This document shows positions 40,317-48,463 of a stretch of DNA of 59,213 nt, one piece after another. This DNA is from a virus, in IMG/VR virus record IMGVR_UViG_3300032081_000715, positions 1 to 59,213 of that record. One strand, written 5' to 3'. Position 1 is the stretch's first letter. Every line of letters starts with the position of its first letter. The translations under genes and the position numbers were made by a program. Under the pieces are notes generated by a model. The model made no database searches. It had not been told where the DNA came from and saw only the letters and a list, made by a program, of their open reading frames with translations.

Positions 40317-41046
40317 AGAAATAATTAATAAATTAAAACAGGACGAACATTACTATGGAGAATATGGTAAGCAGTTCTTAAGTAATTCAGATATATCTAT
40401 ATTACTTAAAAATCCTAAAATGCTACGTGAACCAAAACCTAAAACATCAGCAATGGTTGTTGGAGGTTATTTTCACACGGCAATACTAGAACCTAATAAG
40501 CTTAAAAGTTTTAAGATTATAGAGTCTAGTACTAGGAATACTAAGAAATATAAAGAGATGTCTGATGGCGAGATATGTTTACTACAGCACGAGGCTGATA
40601 AAATACAGTTAATGACAGAAGCTATGATGGATAATAAAATATGCGGAAGCTTAATAATGGGTACAGATGGAAAGTTAAACGATTTTGAAGTACCAGGCGT
40701 TACTGAATTATTTGGTAACAAGTGGAAAGGTAAAGCAGATATTATTAATCATAATGAAAAACTTGTTATAGACCTTAAAACAACTAGTGATATAGACAGG
40801 TTTAGATGGTCTGCTTCTAAATTTAACTATGACAGTCAAGCTTATATTTATAGTAACCTATTTGGTTATGAAATGTTATTTATCGTAATAGATAAAGAAA
40901 CTCACCAAATAGGCTTGTTCGACTGTTCACCAGAGTTTTATAAATCTGGTGAAGAAAAAGTACGTAAAGCTTCTGATGCGTACGATCTGTTCTACAAGAC
41001 AGATGATTTTGACAGTAAGCAATATTTAATAACTAAAACCTTATAA
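40309..41046 (+). CDS. RecE-like PD-(D/E)XK exonuclease
   Basis: The 245-aa protein contains GGYFHTAILEPNKLKSFKII and the catalytic core GKADIINHNEKLVIDLKTTS (D...D-x-K), then SKFNYDSQAYIYSNLFGYEM. This is the DUF3799/exodeoxyribonuclease VIII-like pattern. It would make 3' single strands for the ERF protein. The 8-nt overlap with erf supports a two-component recombinase. Confidence 0.88.
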   Translation: MNKEIINKLKQDEHYYGEYGKQFLSNSDISILLKNPKMLREPKPKTSAMVVGGYFHTAILEPNKLKSFKIIESSTRNTKKYKEMSDGEICLLQHEADKIQLMTEAMMDNKICGSLIMGTDGKLNDFEVPGVTELFGNKWKGKADIINHNEKLVIDLKTTSDIDRFRWSASKFNYDSQAYIYSNLFGYEMLFIVIDKETHQIGLFDCSPEFYKSGEEKVRKASDAYDLFYKTDDFDSKQYLITKTL

Positions 41047-41049
41047 ACC

Positions 41050-41238
41050 ATGGGATACAAAATGAAGACCTGCGCAATATCAGGCAAAAAACACAGAGCA
41101 AATAATAAAAACTTTTATGTAAACAATAGCTCAAGCGACGGTTTACATCCATACTCTAAAGCTATGGATAACTATAGAAGAACGTTAGGCGTATCTGTAG
41201 GTAAAGTAAAACAATTAGTTAACTTAATAAATCAATAA
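41050..41238 (+). CDS. Small basic hypothetical protein (62 aa)
   Basis: MGYKMKTCAISGKKHRANNK... with CAISGKKH at the start and a helical end (RTLGVSVGKVKQLVNLINQ). A start at Met5 (41062) is possible. Located between recombination and SSB-like genes, so nucleic-acid binding is plausible. Family unknown. Confidence 0.6.
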   Translation: MGYKMKTCAISGKKHRANNKNFYVNNSSSDGLHPYSKAMDNYRRTLGVSVGKVKQLVNLINQ

Positions 41239-41241
41239 ATT

Positions 41242-41556
41242 ATGGCAAGTATAATAAAAACTTCTATAAATCTTTCTGAAATACCGAAAGATAAAATATA
41301 TGTTGGTAAAAAAGGTAAGTATTTACCTATTACCATTACCCTTAATGACGACGTCGACCAGTTCGGTAATCAAGGACCGGTTGTTGTTGAACAGACTAAG
41401 GAAGAACGTGAGTCTAAACAAGCTAAAACTTATTTAGGTAACGTTAAAGTTATTTGGACTAATGGTCAAAATGTTGACAGAGCTCCAATGGATAGTAATC
41501 AGCCTACAGCACCAGCGTCACCAGCGCCTGTAGCTAAAGAAGATCTGCCATTTTAA
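41242..41556 (+). CDS. SSB-like protein with acidic DLPF C-terminal tip
   Basis: The 104-aa protein has a predicted small beta domain (residues 15-80, e.g. KYLPITITLNDDVDQFGNQG and TYLGNVKVIW), a Pro/Ala linker and the C-terminus VAKEDLPF. The tip mimics the conserved SSB tail (DDDIPF), which recruits replication proteins. It lies 1 nt before the primase-helicase and close to ERF and RecE, the expected place for a phage ssDNA-binding protein. The fold itself is not recognised by motif. Confidence 0.65.
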   Translation: MASIIKTSINLSEIPKDKIYVGKKGKYLPITITLNDDVDQFGNQGPVVVEQTKEERESKQAKTYLGNVKVIWTNGQNVDRAPMDSNQPTAPASPAPVAKEDLPF

Positions 41557-41557
41557 T

Positions 41558-43276
41558 ATGAAAGTAGAGAATACAGAGATCAATGGATTCGTGATTGATA
41601 AATTCAATCAACATGGTTTAGAAGTGGGTAAGACACAGGGGATTTGTCCCTTGTGCTCCCACACTAGACAACCTAAGAATAGAAAAGCACAATGTGCTTC
41701 TTATGACTGGGAACGTGGTCTCGGTACTTGTCATAACTGTGATACTAGTTTTCAATTACACACGTATCAACGTAAAGGTAATGCAACTAAAGAATACGTT
41801 AAACCTATACCGGTTGAAGTATTTGAACCAGTTAAAGACAAGGCAGTTGAATGGTTTGAGTCTCGAGGTATATCTCAACAAACGTTAAACGATTTAAAAG
41901 TTACAACGGGTGAAGAGTTCATGCCTCAGACAGGGCAGAAAGAAAACACTATACAATTTAATTATATTATGGGTGAAGAACTTATTAATGTAAAGTATAG
42001 AGATGGTAGAAAAAACTTTAAACTGTACAAAGGTGCTGAAAAAATATTCTACAATATTAATAGTATTGTAGGATATGACTGGTGCGTTATCACAGAAGGC
42101 GAAATGGATGCATTGGCATTACACGAAGCCGGTATTAAACCTGTGATATCAGTTCCTAACGGCGCCACGTTAAACAGTAATAACTTAGATTATTTAGATA
42201 ACTGTATAGATTATTTTGAAGACAAAGAAAAAATAATACTAGCAGTTGATGCTGACGAAGCTGGTCAAGCTTTAAGGTACGAATTTATTAGACGTCTTGG
42301 TGCTGAAGTTTGTTATTTAGTAGACTTCAACGGTAACAAAGACCCTAATGACTTTTTAATAGAACACGGAGCAGAAAAACTTAGAAAAGTTATAACATCT
42401 GCTACTCAAGTTCCATTAGAAGGAGTTTCAACTCTTAGAGACTTAGAGGCTGATTTATTAGACTTTGTACACAATGGCTTTAAACCTGGCTTTCAAGTTG
42501 GTTTAGAAAATTTTGATAAGATATTTTCTACGTATACCTCACAGTTTATAACTGTTACAGGTATACCATCATCAGGTAAGTCAGACTTTGTAGACCAAAT
42601 GTGTATAGGTTATAATAGAAACTACGGCTGGAAGACAGCATATGCATCACCAGAAAACAAACCTAACTTCTTACACGCTCACAAGCTAATACGTAAAACA
42701 TGGGAAGGTATGCCAACTAAAAATGATATTGGCACTGCTAAATGGAAAGAGATTACTAATCACATCAATGATAATTATTTCTTTATTGATATGGATAGAT
42801 ATACTCTTGACGACGTATTAAGTAAAGGCGCCGAGCTTGTTAAACGTAAAGGTATTAAATGTTTAGTCATTGATCCCTTTAATAAGATTAGAGATGTTAA
42901 CTGTAAGTCTGAAGATGTTAATCGTTATACTATGGAATATCTTACTAAAATAGAAACGTTTGCAAAGAAGTATGATGTACTCGTTATTGTTGTAGCACAT
43001 CCTACTAAAATGTATAGAAACCAAGACGGTAAGATTGAAGAGCCAACGATGTACAGCATCAAAGGTGGTGGTGAATGGTACGATGCTAGTTACCACGGCT
43101 TATTGGTTCACAGGGACTATGAAGCTCAGACAGTTAAAGCTAAAGTATTGAAAGTTAAATTTCAAAACTTAGGTGAAAACCAAGCTGAAGCTCATTTTAA
43201 CTGGGAACCTAAGTCTGGTAGTTACATACCAATAATATCAGAAACAGAATCAGAACCTTTGCCATGGGAGAGTTAG
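41558..43276 (+). CDS. T7 gp4-type DNA primase-helicase
   Basis: The 572-aa protein combines a zinc-binding domain (CPLC at 30-33, then CHNC near 58-61), a TOPRIM primase core (EGEMDALALHEAGIKP ... LAVDADEAGQ) and a C-terminal RecA/DnaB helicase with Walker A GIPSSGKSDF near residue 340 and later VIDPFNKI. Length matches T7 gp4 (566 aa). It unwinds DNA and makes RNA primers. No phage DNA polymerase gene is visible, so it may work with the host replisome. Confidence 0.95.
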   Translation: MKVENTEINGFVIDKFNQHGLEVGKTQGICPLCSHTRQPKNRKAQCASYDWERGLGTCHNCDTSFQLHTYQRKGNATKEYVKPIPVEVFEPVKDKAVEWFESRGISQQTLNDLKVTTGEEFMPQTGQKENTIQFNYIMGEELINVKYRDGRKNFKLYKGAEKIFYNINSIVGYDWCVITEGEMDALALHEAGIKPVISVPNGATLNSNNLDYLDNCIDYFEDKEKIILAVDADEAGQALRYEFIRRLGAEVCYLVDFNGNKDPNDFLIEHGAEKLRKVITSATQVPLEGVSTLRDLEADLLDFVHNGFKPGFQVGLENFDKIFSTYTSQFITVTGIPSSGKSDFVDQMCIGYNRNYGWKTAYASPENKPNFLHAHKLIRKTWEGMPTKNDIGTAKWKEITNHINDNYFFIDMDRYTLDDVLSKGAELVKRKGIKCLVIDPFNKIRDVNCKSEDVNRYTMEYLTKIETFAKKYDVLVIVVAHPTKMYRNQDGKIEEPTMYSIKGGGEWYDASYHGLLVHRDYEAQTVKAKVLKVKFQNLGENQAEAHFNWEPKSGSYIPIISETESEPLPWES

Positions 43277-43611
43277 ATAATGATAATACAAACTACCCTC
43301 ATCATACTAGGCAAGGTGGTGATTTGGTAAAGTGTTTTTGGTGTGAAGATAATGGTATAGATATATTACCAGAATATCATTACAATAATGGTAAACATGA
43401 ATGGAGAATAGGTATAACAATAAATAATAAATACAATAGAGATCCTAAAGTTTACGAAAAAAAAGATGTGATGGAACAAGTATATCAATACTCAAAGTAT
43501 TACTTCAATAAGTATTGTACTAACAAAGACGTAATGAAAGTAAAAGCAGAAAAAATAGAAAGAGCCTCAAAAACATGGAGAGGTTCAATTAATAAAGTAA
43601 GTTATGAATAG
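43264..43611 (+). CDS. Hypothetical protein (115 aa)
   Basis: The ATG at 43264 overlaps the helicase stop by 13 nt. The protein has one CxxC-like pair (KCFWCEDNG), a Tyr/His-rich middle (EYHYNNGKHEWRIGITINNK) and a basic helical end. It overlaps thyA by 8 nt. No recognised function. Confidence 0.6.
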   Translation: MGELDNDNTNYPHHTRQGGDLVKCFWCEDNGIDILPEYHYNNGKHEWRIGITINNKYNRDPKVYEKKDVMEQVYQYSKYYFNKYCTNKDVMKVKAEKIERASKTWRGSINKVSYE

Positions 43612-44257
43612 ATTTAAAAACGCAGACAAAGCATTTAGTTATTATAAAAAACAAATACTAGATTATGGTGTTGACTTTGATAATACTAAAGCTTTATTTA
43701 ACATAGGTTTTACAATAGTAAACCCTATGGATAACTGGATTAAGTGCGATCAACGTAAATGGAAATATAATTACGCTGAAGCTGAATGGCAGTGGTATTT
43801 AACAGGTATGCCAAACATCAAAGTGTTAGGTGAAATTTATGGAAACATACCTGAGATATGGAAACGCATGGCTGATAAAGAAGGTTATGTTAATTCTAAC
43901 TACGGTTATCAATGGGAAAGAAATGATCAACTAGATAATGTTATAGCAATGCTTAAAGCTAATCCAAGAACACGCCAAGCTACGGTTAGTATATATGACG
44001 GTAAAGAAATAAGCAATGGAACATATCAATATGATACTCCATGTACATATGCTATACAGTTTACAATACTAAATGATAAGCTTAACATGTGTGTTACGAT
44101 GCGTTCTAACGATCTATGGTACGGTTTCTGCAATGACCAATATTGTTTTTCAAAACTACAATTAATGGTTGCTGATAAACTAGAAATAAGACTAGGTGAA
44201 TATTACCACTTTGCACATAACTTACATTTGTATAATAATATAATAGAAAAATTATGA
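43604..44257 (+). CDS. thyA: Thymidylate synthase (ThyA-type)
   Basis: The 217-aa protein has the folate-dependent TS core: YGYQWERNDQL, the catalytic Cys in YDTPCTYAIQF (Cys147), MRSNDLWYGFCNDQY (Arg167 region, Asn177 aligning with the dUMP-selecting Asn), and HNLHLYNNI. It is shorter than cellular ThyA (about 264 aa), as phage forms often are. The retained Asn favours dUMP over dCMP as substrate. It makes dTMP for a very AT-rich genome. Confidence 0.88.
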   Translation: MNRFKNADKAFSYYKKQILDYGVDFDNTKALFNIGFTIVNPMDNWIKCDQRKWKYNYAEAEWQWYLTGMPNIKVLGEIYGNIPEIWKRMADKEGYVNSNYGYQWERNDQLDNVIAMLKANPRTRQATVSIYDGKEISNGTYQYDTPCTYAIQFTILNDKLNMCVTMRSNDLWYGFCNDQYCFSKLQLMVADKLEIRLGEYYHFAHNLHLYNNIIEKL

Positions 44258-44427
44258 AAGAATTAATTATAATGTTCGCTATGTTATTTAGTCCACTAAA
44301 TATTAACGAACCAAAAACGTGTTACTGTGTAGATGGCGAAAAAACTTGGACTGCCTATTGCACACAGCAAAAGTGGTCATGCGAAAAATGTTGTGAATAC
44401 ACAAAACCTAAAGATAAAGATGAGTAA
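44254..44427 (+). CDS. Small Cys-rich secreted or membrane-anchored protein (57 aa)
   Basis: ATG 44254 overlaps the thyA stop by 4 nt. A short hydrophobic start (MKELIIMFAMLFSPLNI) precedes a Cys-rich domain with CYC, YCT, SCEKCC. The N-terminus could be a weak signal or a membrane anchor. It overlaps the next ATG by 8 nt (ATGAGTAA). Confidence 0.5.
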   Translation: MKELIIMFAMLFSPLNINEPKTCYCVDGEKTWTAYCTQQKWSCEKCCEYTKPKDKDE

Positions 44428-45229
44428 AGAATATATATTATACCATATACCTGGTAGAAAAATAGGTTGTACAACTGACTTATATAATAGAGTTACTGAG
44501 CAACAAGGTTATGAACCAGGTGAATATGAAATTTTAGAAAAGTCTAATGATATAGATTATATATCTAAACGAGAACTAGAACTTCAAAAAGAATACGGTT
44601 ATAGAGTTGATCGTGTTCCTTATAATAAACTTAATAATAATAATAATTTTAATTTAAAGACTATGAATATAAACGTAACAGAACAAACTACTACGTTTCC
44701 TTGTCCTATTAATAAATTGAAAGGTAATCTTATGGATAACCTTGAGATGAGTTGGGACACGGTTGAAGGTAGCGTTATGTTAGATAAAGATTTAGTTGAC
44801 TGGATAGTTGCTAACGCAAAGACGTCTATGTATAATGATAATAGATGTTATGTATACAACAAAGCATTAACTAAATTTTATGATAACAACAAATGTGCTG
44901 ATCTAGAAGACTGTTGTCAACATGAGGATCACATGCCTACTATATTTGACTTAATTAGAGAGTGGGCTGAACACAGAGGCATATATGACAAAGGCGATCA
45001 GAAAACTCAGTACGTTAAGCTAATGGAAGAAGCTGGCGAGGTTGGTAGAGCTATATTAAAAGATGATACGTTAGAAATACAAGACGGTATTGGTGATATG
45101 GTTGTCGTATTAACTAACCTAGCTGAATTAAGCGGTTTAACAATTGAAGAGTGTATTGAATCAGCTTATGATACTATAGCCAAACGTAAAGGTAAAATGA
45201 TTAATGGAACATTTGTAAAAAATAATTAA
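44420..45229 (+). CDS. GIY-YIG-like domain fused to MazG-type NTP pyrophosphohydrolase
   Basis: ATG 44420 (about 269 aa) is preferred to ATG 44333, which would bury the Cys-rich gene. Residues 1-70 contain YILYHIPGRKIGCTTDLYNR, resembling a degenerate GIY-YIG nuclease fold (xxGRxxIGxTxDLxxR). The C-terminal ~110 residues are MazG-like: KLMEEAGEVGRAILKDDTLE and DGIGDMVVVLTNLAE (EExGE ... ExxD), ending KRKGKMINGTFVKN. MazG hydrolyses abnormal or signalling nucleotides. Confidence 0.75.
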   Translation: MSKEYILYHIPGRKIGCTTDLYNRVTEQQGYEPGEYEILEKSNDIDYISKRELELQKEYGYRVDRVPYNKLNNNNNFNLKTMNINVTEQTTTFPCPINKLKGNLMDNLEMSWDTVEGSVMLDKDLVDWIVANAKTSMYNDNRCYVYNKALTKFYDNNKCADLEDCCQHEDHMPTIFDLIREWAEHRGIYDKGDQKTQYVKLMEEAGEVGRAILKDDTLEIQDGIGDMVVVLTNLAELSGLTIEECIESAYDTIAKRKGKMINGTFVKNN

Positions 45230-45230
45230 T

Positions 45231-45533
45231 ATGAGTAGCAGAGAAATAATGAATGCTAAGGGTTTCGTGGTTGAAGACAAACAAGTCAGAGACGATTATA
45301 ACGGAGAGTTTAGAGATCCTGTTGTAAAACGTGTTGTAGATAAATTTAGATTAAGGTCTGATGAAGGCTTCTTAAAATACGGCACGACTCTTCATGAAGA
45401 GAGAACAACGAAAATGAAAGGTCTAATGAAGTACCTAGTTGATATTCAAGAAGAACTTATGGATGCAATACTGTATATACAGACTGCACAAGAAGAACTT
45501 AAAGATGTATTAAATGAGACGTCGAAAGAATAA
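45231..45533 (+). CDS. All-alpha NTP-pyrophosphohydrolase-like small protein
   Basis: The 100-aa protein contains VVDKFRLRSDEGFLKYGTTL and LVDIQEELMDAILYIQTAQ, the pattern (R-x-x-GxxKYGxTL ... QEELMDAxxYxxxA) of small phage MazG-like dNTP pyrophosphatases. The two-helix acidic EExxD motif is present. It lies 1 nt after the other MazG gene, so two nucleotide hydrolases are coupled. Confidence 0.75.
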   Translation: MSSREIMNAKGFVVEDKQVRDDYNGEFRDPVVKRVVDKFRLRSDEGFLKYGTTLHEERTTKMKGLMKYLVDIQEELMDAILYIQTAQEELKDVLNETSKE

Positions 45534-45957
45534 ACAGCGAGGTCCTGTTAGGGCAAAGAAGGTTGTATATGACGGTATAACCTTCGCCTCTGGCTTAGAG
45601 AAGTATATGTACAAAGCTTTAAAACAAGCTAACATAAAAAATAAATATGAAGGACAAACATATACTTTAGTAGAGGGGTTTCAGTTTGAAACTTCAAGCT
45701 ACGAAAGACAGTCTAATGGTAAAGGGCAATTTGTAGACAGAGGAAACAAAAAAATATTACCAATTAAATACACTCCAGATTTTGTTGGAGATGGCTTTAT
45801 AATTGAAACAAAAGGAAGAGCAAATGAAAGTTTCCCAATAAGATGGAAATTGTTTAAAAGTTTCATTAACAGATGCTATCCGCATGTAACTTTATATAAG
45901 CCTCAAAACCAAAAAGAGTGTGATCAAGTAATAGAATTATTAACTAAAATTAAATAA
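45514..45957 (+). CDS. PD-(D/E)XK endonuclease (DUF1064-like)
   Basis: The 147-aa protein has a basic N-terminus (MRRRKNKQRGPVRAKK), then FASGLEKYMYKALKQANI (catalytic Glu on the first helix) and PIKYTPDFVGDGFIIETKGR (PD...E-x-K). This is the layout of phage DUF1064-type nucleases, which may cut branched or host DNA. It overlaps the MazG-like gene by 20 nt. Confidence 0.8.
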   Translation: MRRRKNKQRGPVRAKKVVYDGITFASGLEKYMYKALKQANIKNKYEGQTYTLVEGFQFETSSYERQSNGKGQFVDRGNKKILPIKYTPDFVGDGFIIETKGRANESFPIRWKLFKSFINRCYPHVTLYKPQNQKECDQVIELLTKIK

Positions 45958-45958
45958 T

Positions 45959-46096
45959 ATGGATTGGGAATTTAGTATAGGATTTTATCCCGGCGTTCTT
46001 ATTGGTATGAGAACATATAGAGAAAGAAAAAGAAATAATCACGTAGTATATCTACCATTCGTAGATTTTTGTTTAACTACAATTAAAAGAAAATAA
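45959..46096 (+). CDS. Conserved tiny protein (45 aa)
   Basis: MDWEFSIGFYPGVLIGMRTY, then a Lys/Arg turn and VVYLPFVDFCLT. I recall the FSIGFYPG...GxRTY pattern from other phage small proteins. It is probably membrane-associated. It starts 1 nt after one stop and ends 3 nt before the RNR start. Confidence 0.6.
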   Translation: MDWEFSIGFYPGVLIGMRTYRERKRNNHVVYLPFVDFCLTTIKRK

Positions 46097-46099
46097 TAA

Positions 46100-47965
46100 A
46101 TGAAAGACATTAATAGAAACATACTTTCTGATATCACAGTACATATGAAGTATGCTAGATATATGCCTGAGTTAAATCGTAGAGAGACTTGGGAAGAGCT
46201 AGTTACTAGAAATATGGAGATGCATATCAAGAATTACCCAAAATTAAAAAGCGATATATTAAATGCATATACCTATGTATTTGATAAGAAGGTTTTACCA
46301 TCAATGCGTAGTTTACAATTTGCTGGTAAACCAATACAAGTAAGTCCTAATAGATTATATAACTGTTCGTATTTACCTGTAGATGATATCGAAGCTTTTA
46401 ATGAAATAATGTTTCTGTTACTTTCGGGATGTGGAGTCGGTTATTCGGTTCAACAGCATCATATCAAAGACTTACCTGTAATAACAAAACCTTATATGAA
46501 AAGATCTAAGAGATTTGTTATAGGTGATTCAATTGAAGGTTGGTCTGATTCAGTTAAAGTATTAATTAAATCTTATCTTGGGGGTAATAAAGCTTCTAAA
46601 ATAAACTTTGATTATACTTGTATCAGACCAAAAGGTGCTAGGCTAGTGACATCAGGTGGTAAAGCGCCTGGTCCACAGCCATTAAAAGAATGTTTAATCA
46701 AGGTTGAGGGTATACTTCAATCAAAAGAAGACGGTGATAGGTTAACATCACTTGAAGTACACGATATCGTTTGCCATATAGCTGATGCTGTATTAGCTGG
46801 TGGTATTAGACGGGCTGCATTAATTAGCTTGTTTACTGCTAGTGATAATGAAATGATAGGATGTAAGTCAGGGCATTGGTGGGAAACTAATCCACAAAGA
46901 GGCAGATCTAATAACTCAGCTGTTTTAATGAGACATAAAGTAACAAAAGATTTCTTTATGGACTTATGGAAACGAGTTGAGTTATCTGGAGCTGGAGAAC
47001 CTGGTATATATCTTAATAACGACAAAGACTGGGGAACTAATCCTTGTTGTGAGATAGCGTTAAGGCCTTTTCAGTTCTGTAATCTATGTGAAGTAAATGT
47101 CTCTGATATAGAAGATCAAGAAGATTTTAATAACAGAGTTAAGGCAGCAGCGTTTATTGGAACATTGCAAGCCGCATACACCGACTTCCATTATCTTAGA
47201 GAAATATGGAAAGAGACAACAGAGAAAGACGCTCTTATAGGTGTGTCAATGACAGGAATAGGGAGTGCCGCTGTGCTCCAAATGGATATGAAGGACGCTG
47301 CAAATATCGTGACAAAAGAAAACGCACGAGTAGCGAAGATCATAGGAATAAAGACATCGGCTAGATGCACAACTGTAAAACCTGCAGGGACAACATCTCT
47401 GGTCCTCGGAACATCTTCGGGTATTCATGCTTGGCATAATGATTATTATGTCCGTAGGATGCGCGTAGGAAAGAACGAGGCTATATATAAATATTTATCT
47501 AAGTCACATCCTGAATTAATTGAAGATGAATACTTCAGACCGCACGATACAGCAGTTATATCTGTACCGCAGAAAGCTCCGGCTAAATCAATACTTAGAA
47601 CTGAATCACCGTTTGACACTCTTGAAAGAGTTAAACGTGTAGCTCAAGAGTGGATTAAGCCTGGTCACAAACGTGGTAGTAATACTCACAATGTGTCAGC
47701 TACAATATCTTTGAAAGAAGATGAGTGGGAGAAAGCAGGTGAGTGGATGTGGAGTAATAGAGATTATTACAATGGGTTATCAGTATTACCATATGATGGT
47801 GGTACATACACACAGGCTCCGTTTGAGGACATTGACGAAGCTGAATACAATAAAATGTCCAAGGTATTATCTGATGTTGATTTAACAAAAATAATAGAGA
47901 CTGATGATAACACAGATCTATCAGGCGAGTTAGCTTGCGCTGGTGGTAACTGTGAAATTAATTAA
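46100..47965 (+). CDS. nrdJ: Adenosylcobalamin-dependent (class II) ribonucleotide reductase
   Basis: The 621-aa protein has the class II architecture: LSGCGVGYSVQ (Cys111), GAGEPGIYLNN ... TNPCCEIAL (Asn314, Cys316, Glu318 radical site), VKPAGTTSLVLGTSSGIHAW and a C-terminal redox pair CAGGNC (Cys613/Cys618). It resembles the monomeric L. leichmannii RTPR but is shorter (739 aa there). It makes deoxynucleotides without a separate radical subunit but needs host vitamin B12. It is followed by the histone-like gene and a terminator. Confidence 0.92.
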   Translation: MKDINRNILSDITVHMKYARYMPELNRRETWEELVTRNMEMHIKNYPKLKSDILNAYTYVFDKKVLPSMRSLQFAGKPIQVSPNRLYNCSYLPVDDIEAFNEIMFLLLSGCGVGYSVQQHHIKDLPVITKPYMKRSKRFVIGDSIEGWSDSVKVLIKSYLGGNKASKINFDYTCIRPKGARLVTSGGKAPGPQPLKECLIKVEGILQSKEDGDRLTSLEVHDIVCHIADAVLAGGIRRAALISLFTASDNEMIGCKSGHWWETNPQRGRSNNSAVLMRHKVTKDFFMDLWKRVELSGAGEPGIYLNNDKDWGTNPCCEIALRPFQFCNLCEVNVSDIEDQEDFNNRVKAAAFIGTLQAAYTDFHYLREIWKETTEKDALIGVSMTGIGSAAVLQMDMKDAANIVTKENARVAKIIGIKTSARCTTVKPAGTTSLVLGTSSGIHAWHNDYYVRRMRVGKNEAIYKYLSKSHPELIEDEYFRPHDTAVISVPQKAPAKSILRTESPFDTLERVKRVAQEWIKPGHKRGSNTHNVSATISLKEDEWEKAGEWMWSNRDYYNGLSVLPYDGGTYTQAPFEDIDEAEYNKMSKVLSDVDLTKIIETDDNTDLSGELACAGGNCEIN

Positions 47966-47984
47966 TTAAATAAAATTTTATAAT

Positions 47985-48167
47985 ATGGGTTTAAATGAAT
48001 TATTAGATGCTATGCAAGATGAAATGCACAGCGCTCACGAAGAAATAGAAAAGTTTATGGGTGGAAATAAATCAGCCGGAACTAGAGCTAGAAAGAGTAT
48101 GCAGTCAATTAAAGAAGCTGCTCAAAACGTAAGATTACAAATTCAAGAAATAAAAAATAATTCTTAA
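47985..48167 (+). CDS. Histone H1/Hc1-like small protein
   Basis: The 60-aa helical protein contains EKFMGGNKSAGTRARKSMQS followed by IKEAAQNVRLQIQEIKN, matching the GNKxAGTRxRKxxQxxKxxAQxxRxxxQxxK pattern of Bacteroidota and phage histone-H1-like (Hc1-type) proteins. It is probably a nucleoid- or DNA-compacting protein. It is the last gene of the plus-strand block, 6 nt before the terminator. Confidence 0.75.
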   Translation: MGLNELLDAMQDEMHSAHEEIEKFMGGNKSAGTRARKSMQSIKEAAQNVRLQIQEIKNNS

Positions 48168-48172
48168 ATAAT

Positions 48173-48202
48173 AAAGGGAGCTTAATTGCTCCCTTTTTTT
48201 TT
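48173..48202 (+). terminator. Intrinsic terminator between convergent blocks
   Basis: The 9-bp stem aaagggagc / gctcccttt (48173-48181 with 48188-48196) has a 6-nt loop and is followed by a T run on the plus strand. The complementary strand also ends in a U-rich stretch, so it may stop transcripts from both sides. It lies between the last plus gene and the convergent minus gene ending at 48201. Confidence 0.9.
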
Positions 48203-48452
48203 AATCTACTTCATCAAAGTTTTGATCTTCAATGCTAAAGCTAGGATCTTGTTCTTTAATTTGTTTAATTAAATCTTTACCTCTTTGCCCTGAAGGATTA
48301 TCTAAATTAAATAATTCTTTTTTTAATTCACCTACACTAACTTTCTTTTTTTCAGTATTCATTTCAAAATTAGGATCAAGGTCTTTACGTATTGTTTCTG
48401 TTTTTTTGTAAGGTTCACCCATCATTGGAAACCCTTTCATTTTAAATGCCAT
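48201..48452 (-). CDS. Small MAFKM-signature protein (83 aa)
   Basis: It begins MAFKMKGFPMMGEPYKKTET and is otherwise Lys/Glu/Asp-rich, helical and disordered-looking (SVGELKKELFNLDNPSGQRG). It shares the MAFKM-x-GF-P start with several other late genes in this window. Probably a packaged or processed virion component. Last gene of the late block. Confidence 0.65.
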   Translation of the reverse strand: MAFKMKGFPMMGEPYKKTETIRKDLDPNFEMNTEKKKVSVGELKKELFNLDNPSGQRGKDLIKQIKEQDPSFSIEDQNFDEVD

Positions 48453-48463
48453 AGCTTTATATT

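Noticed and set aside
44333-44419. Upstream ATG for the GIY-YIG/MazG gene
   Set aside because: It would run through a well-spaced 57-aa Cys-rich gene in another frame; ATG 44420 fits the ATGAGTAA overlap.
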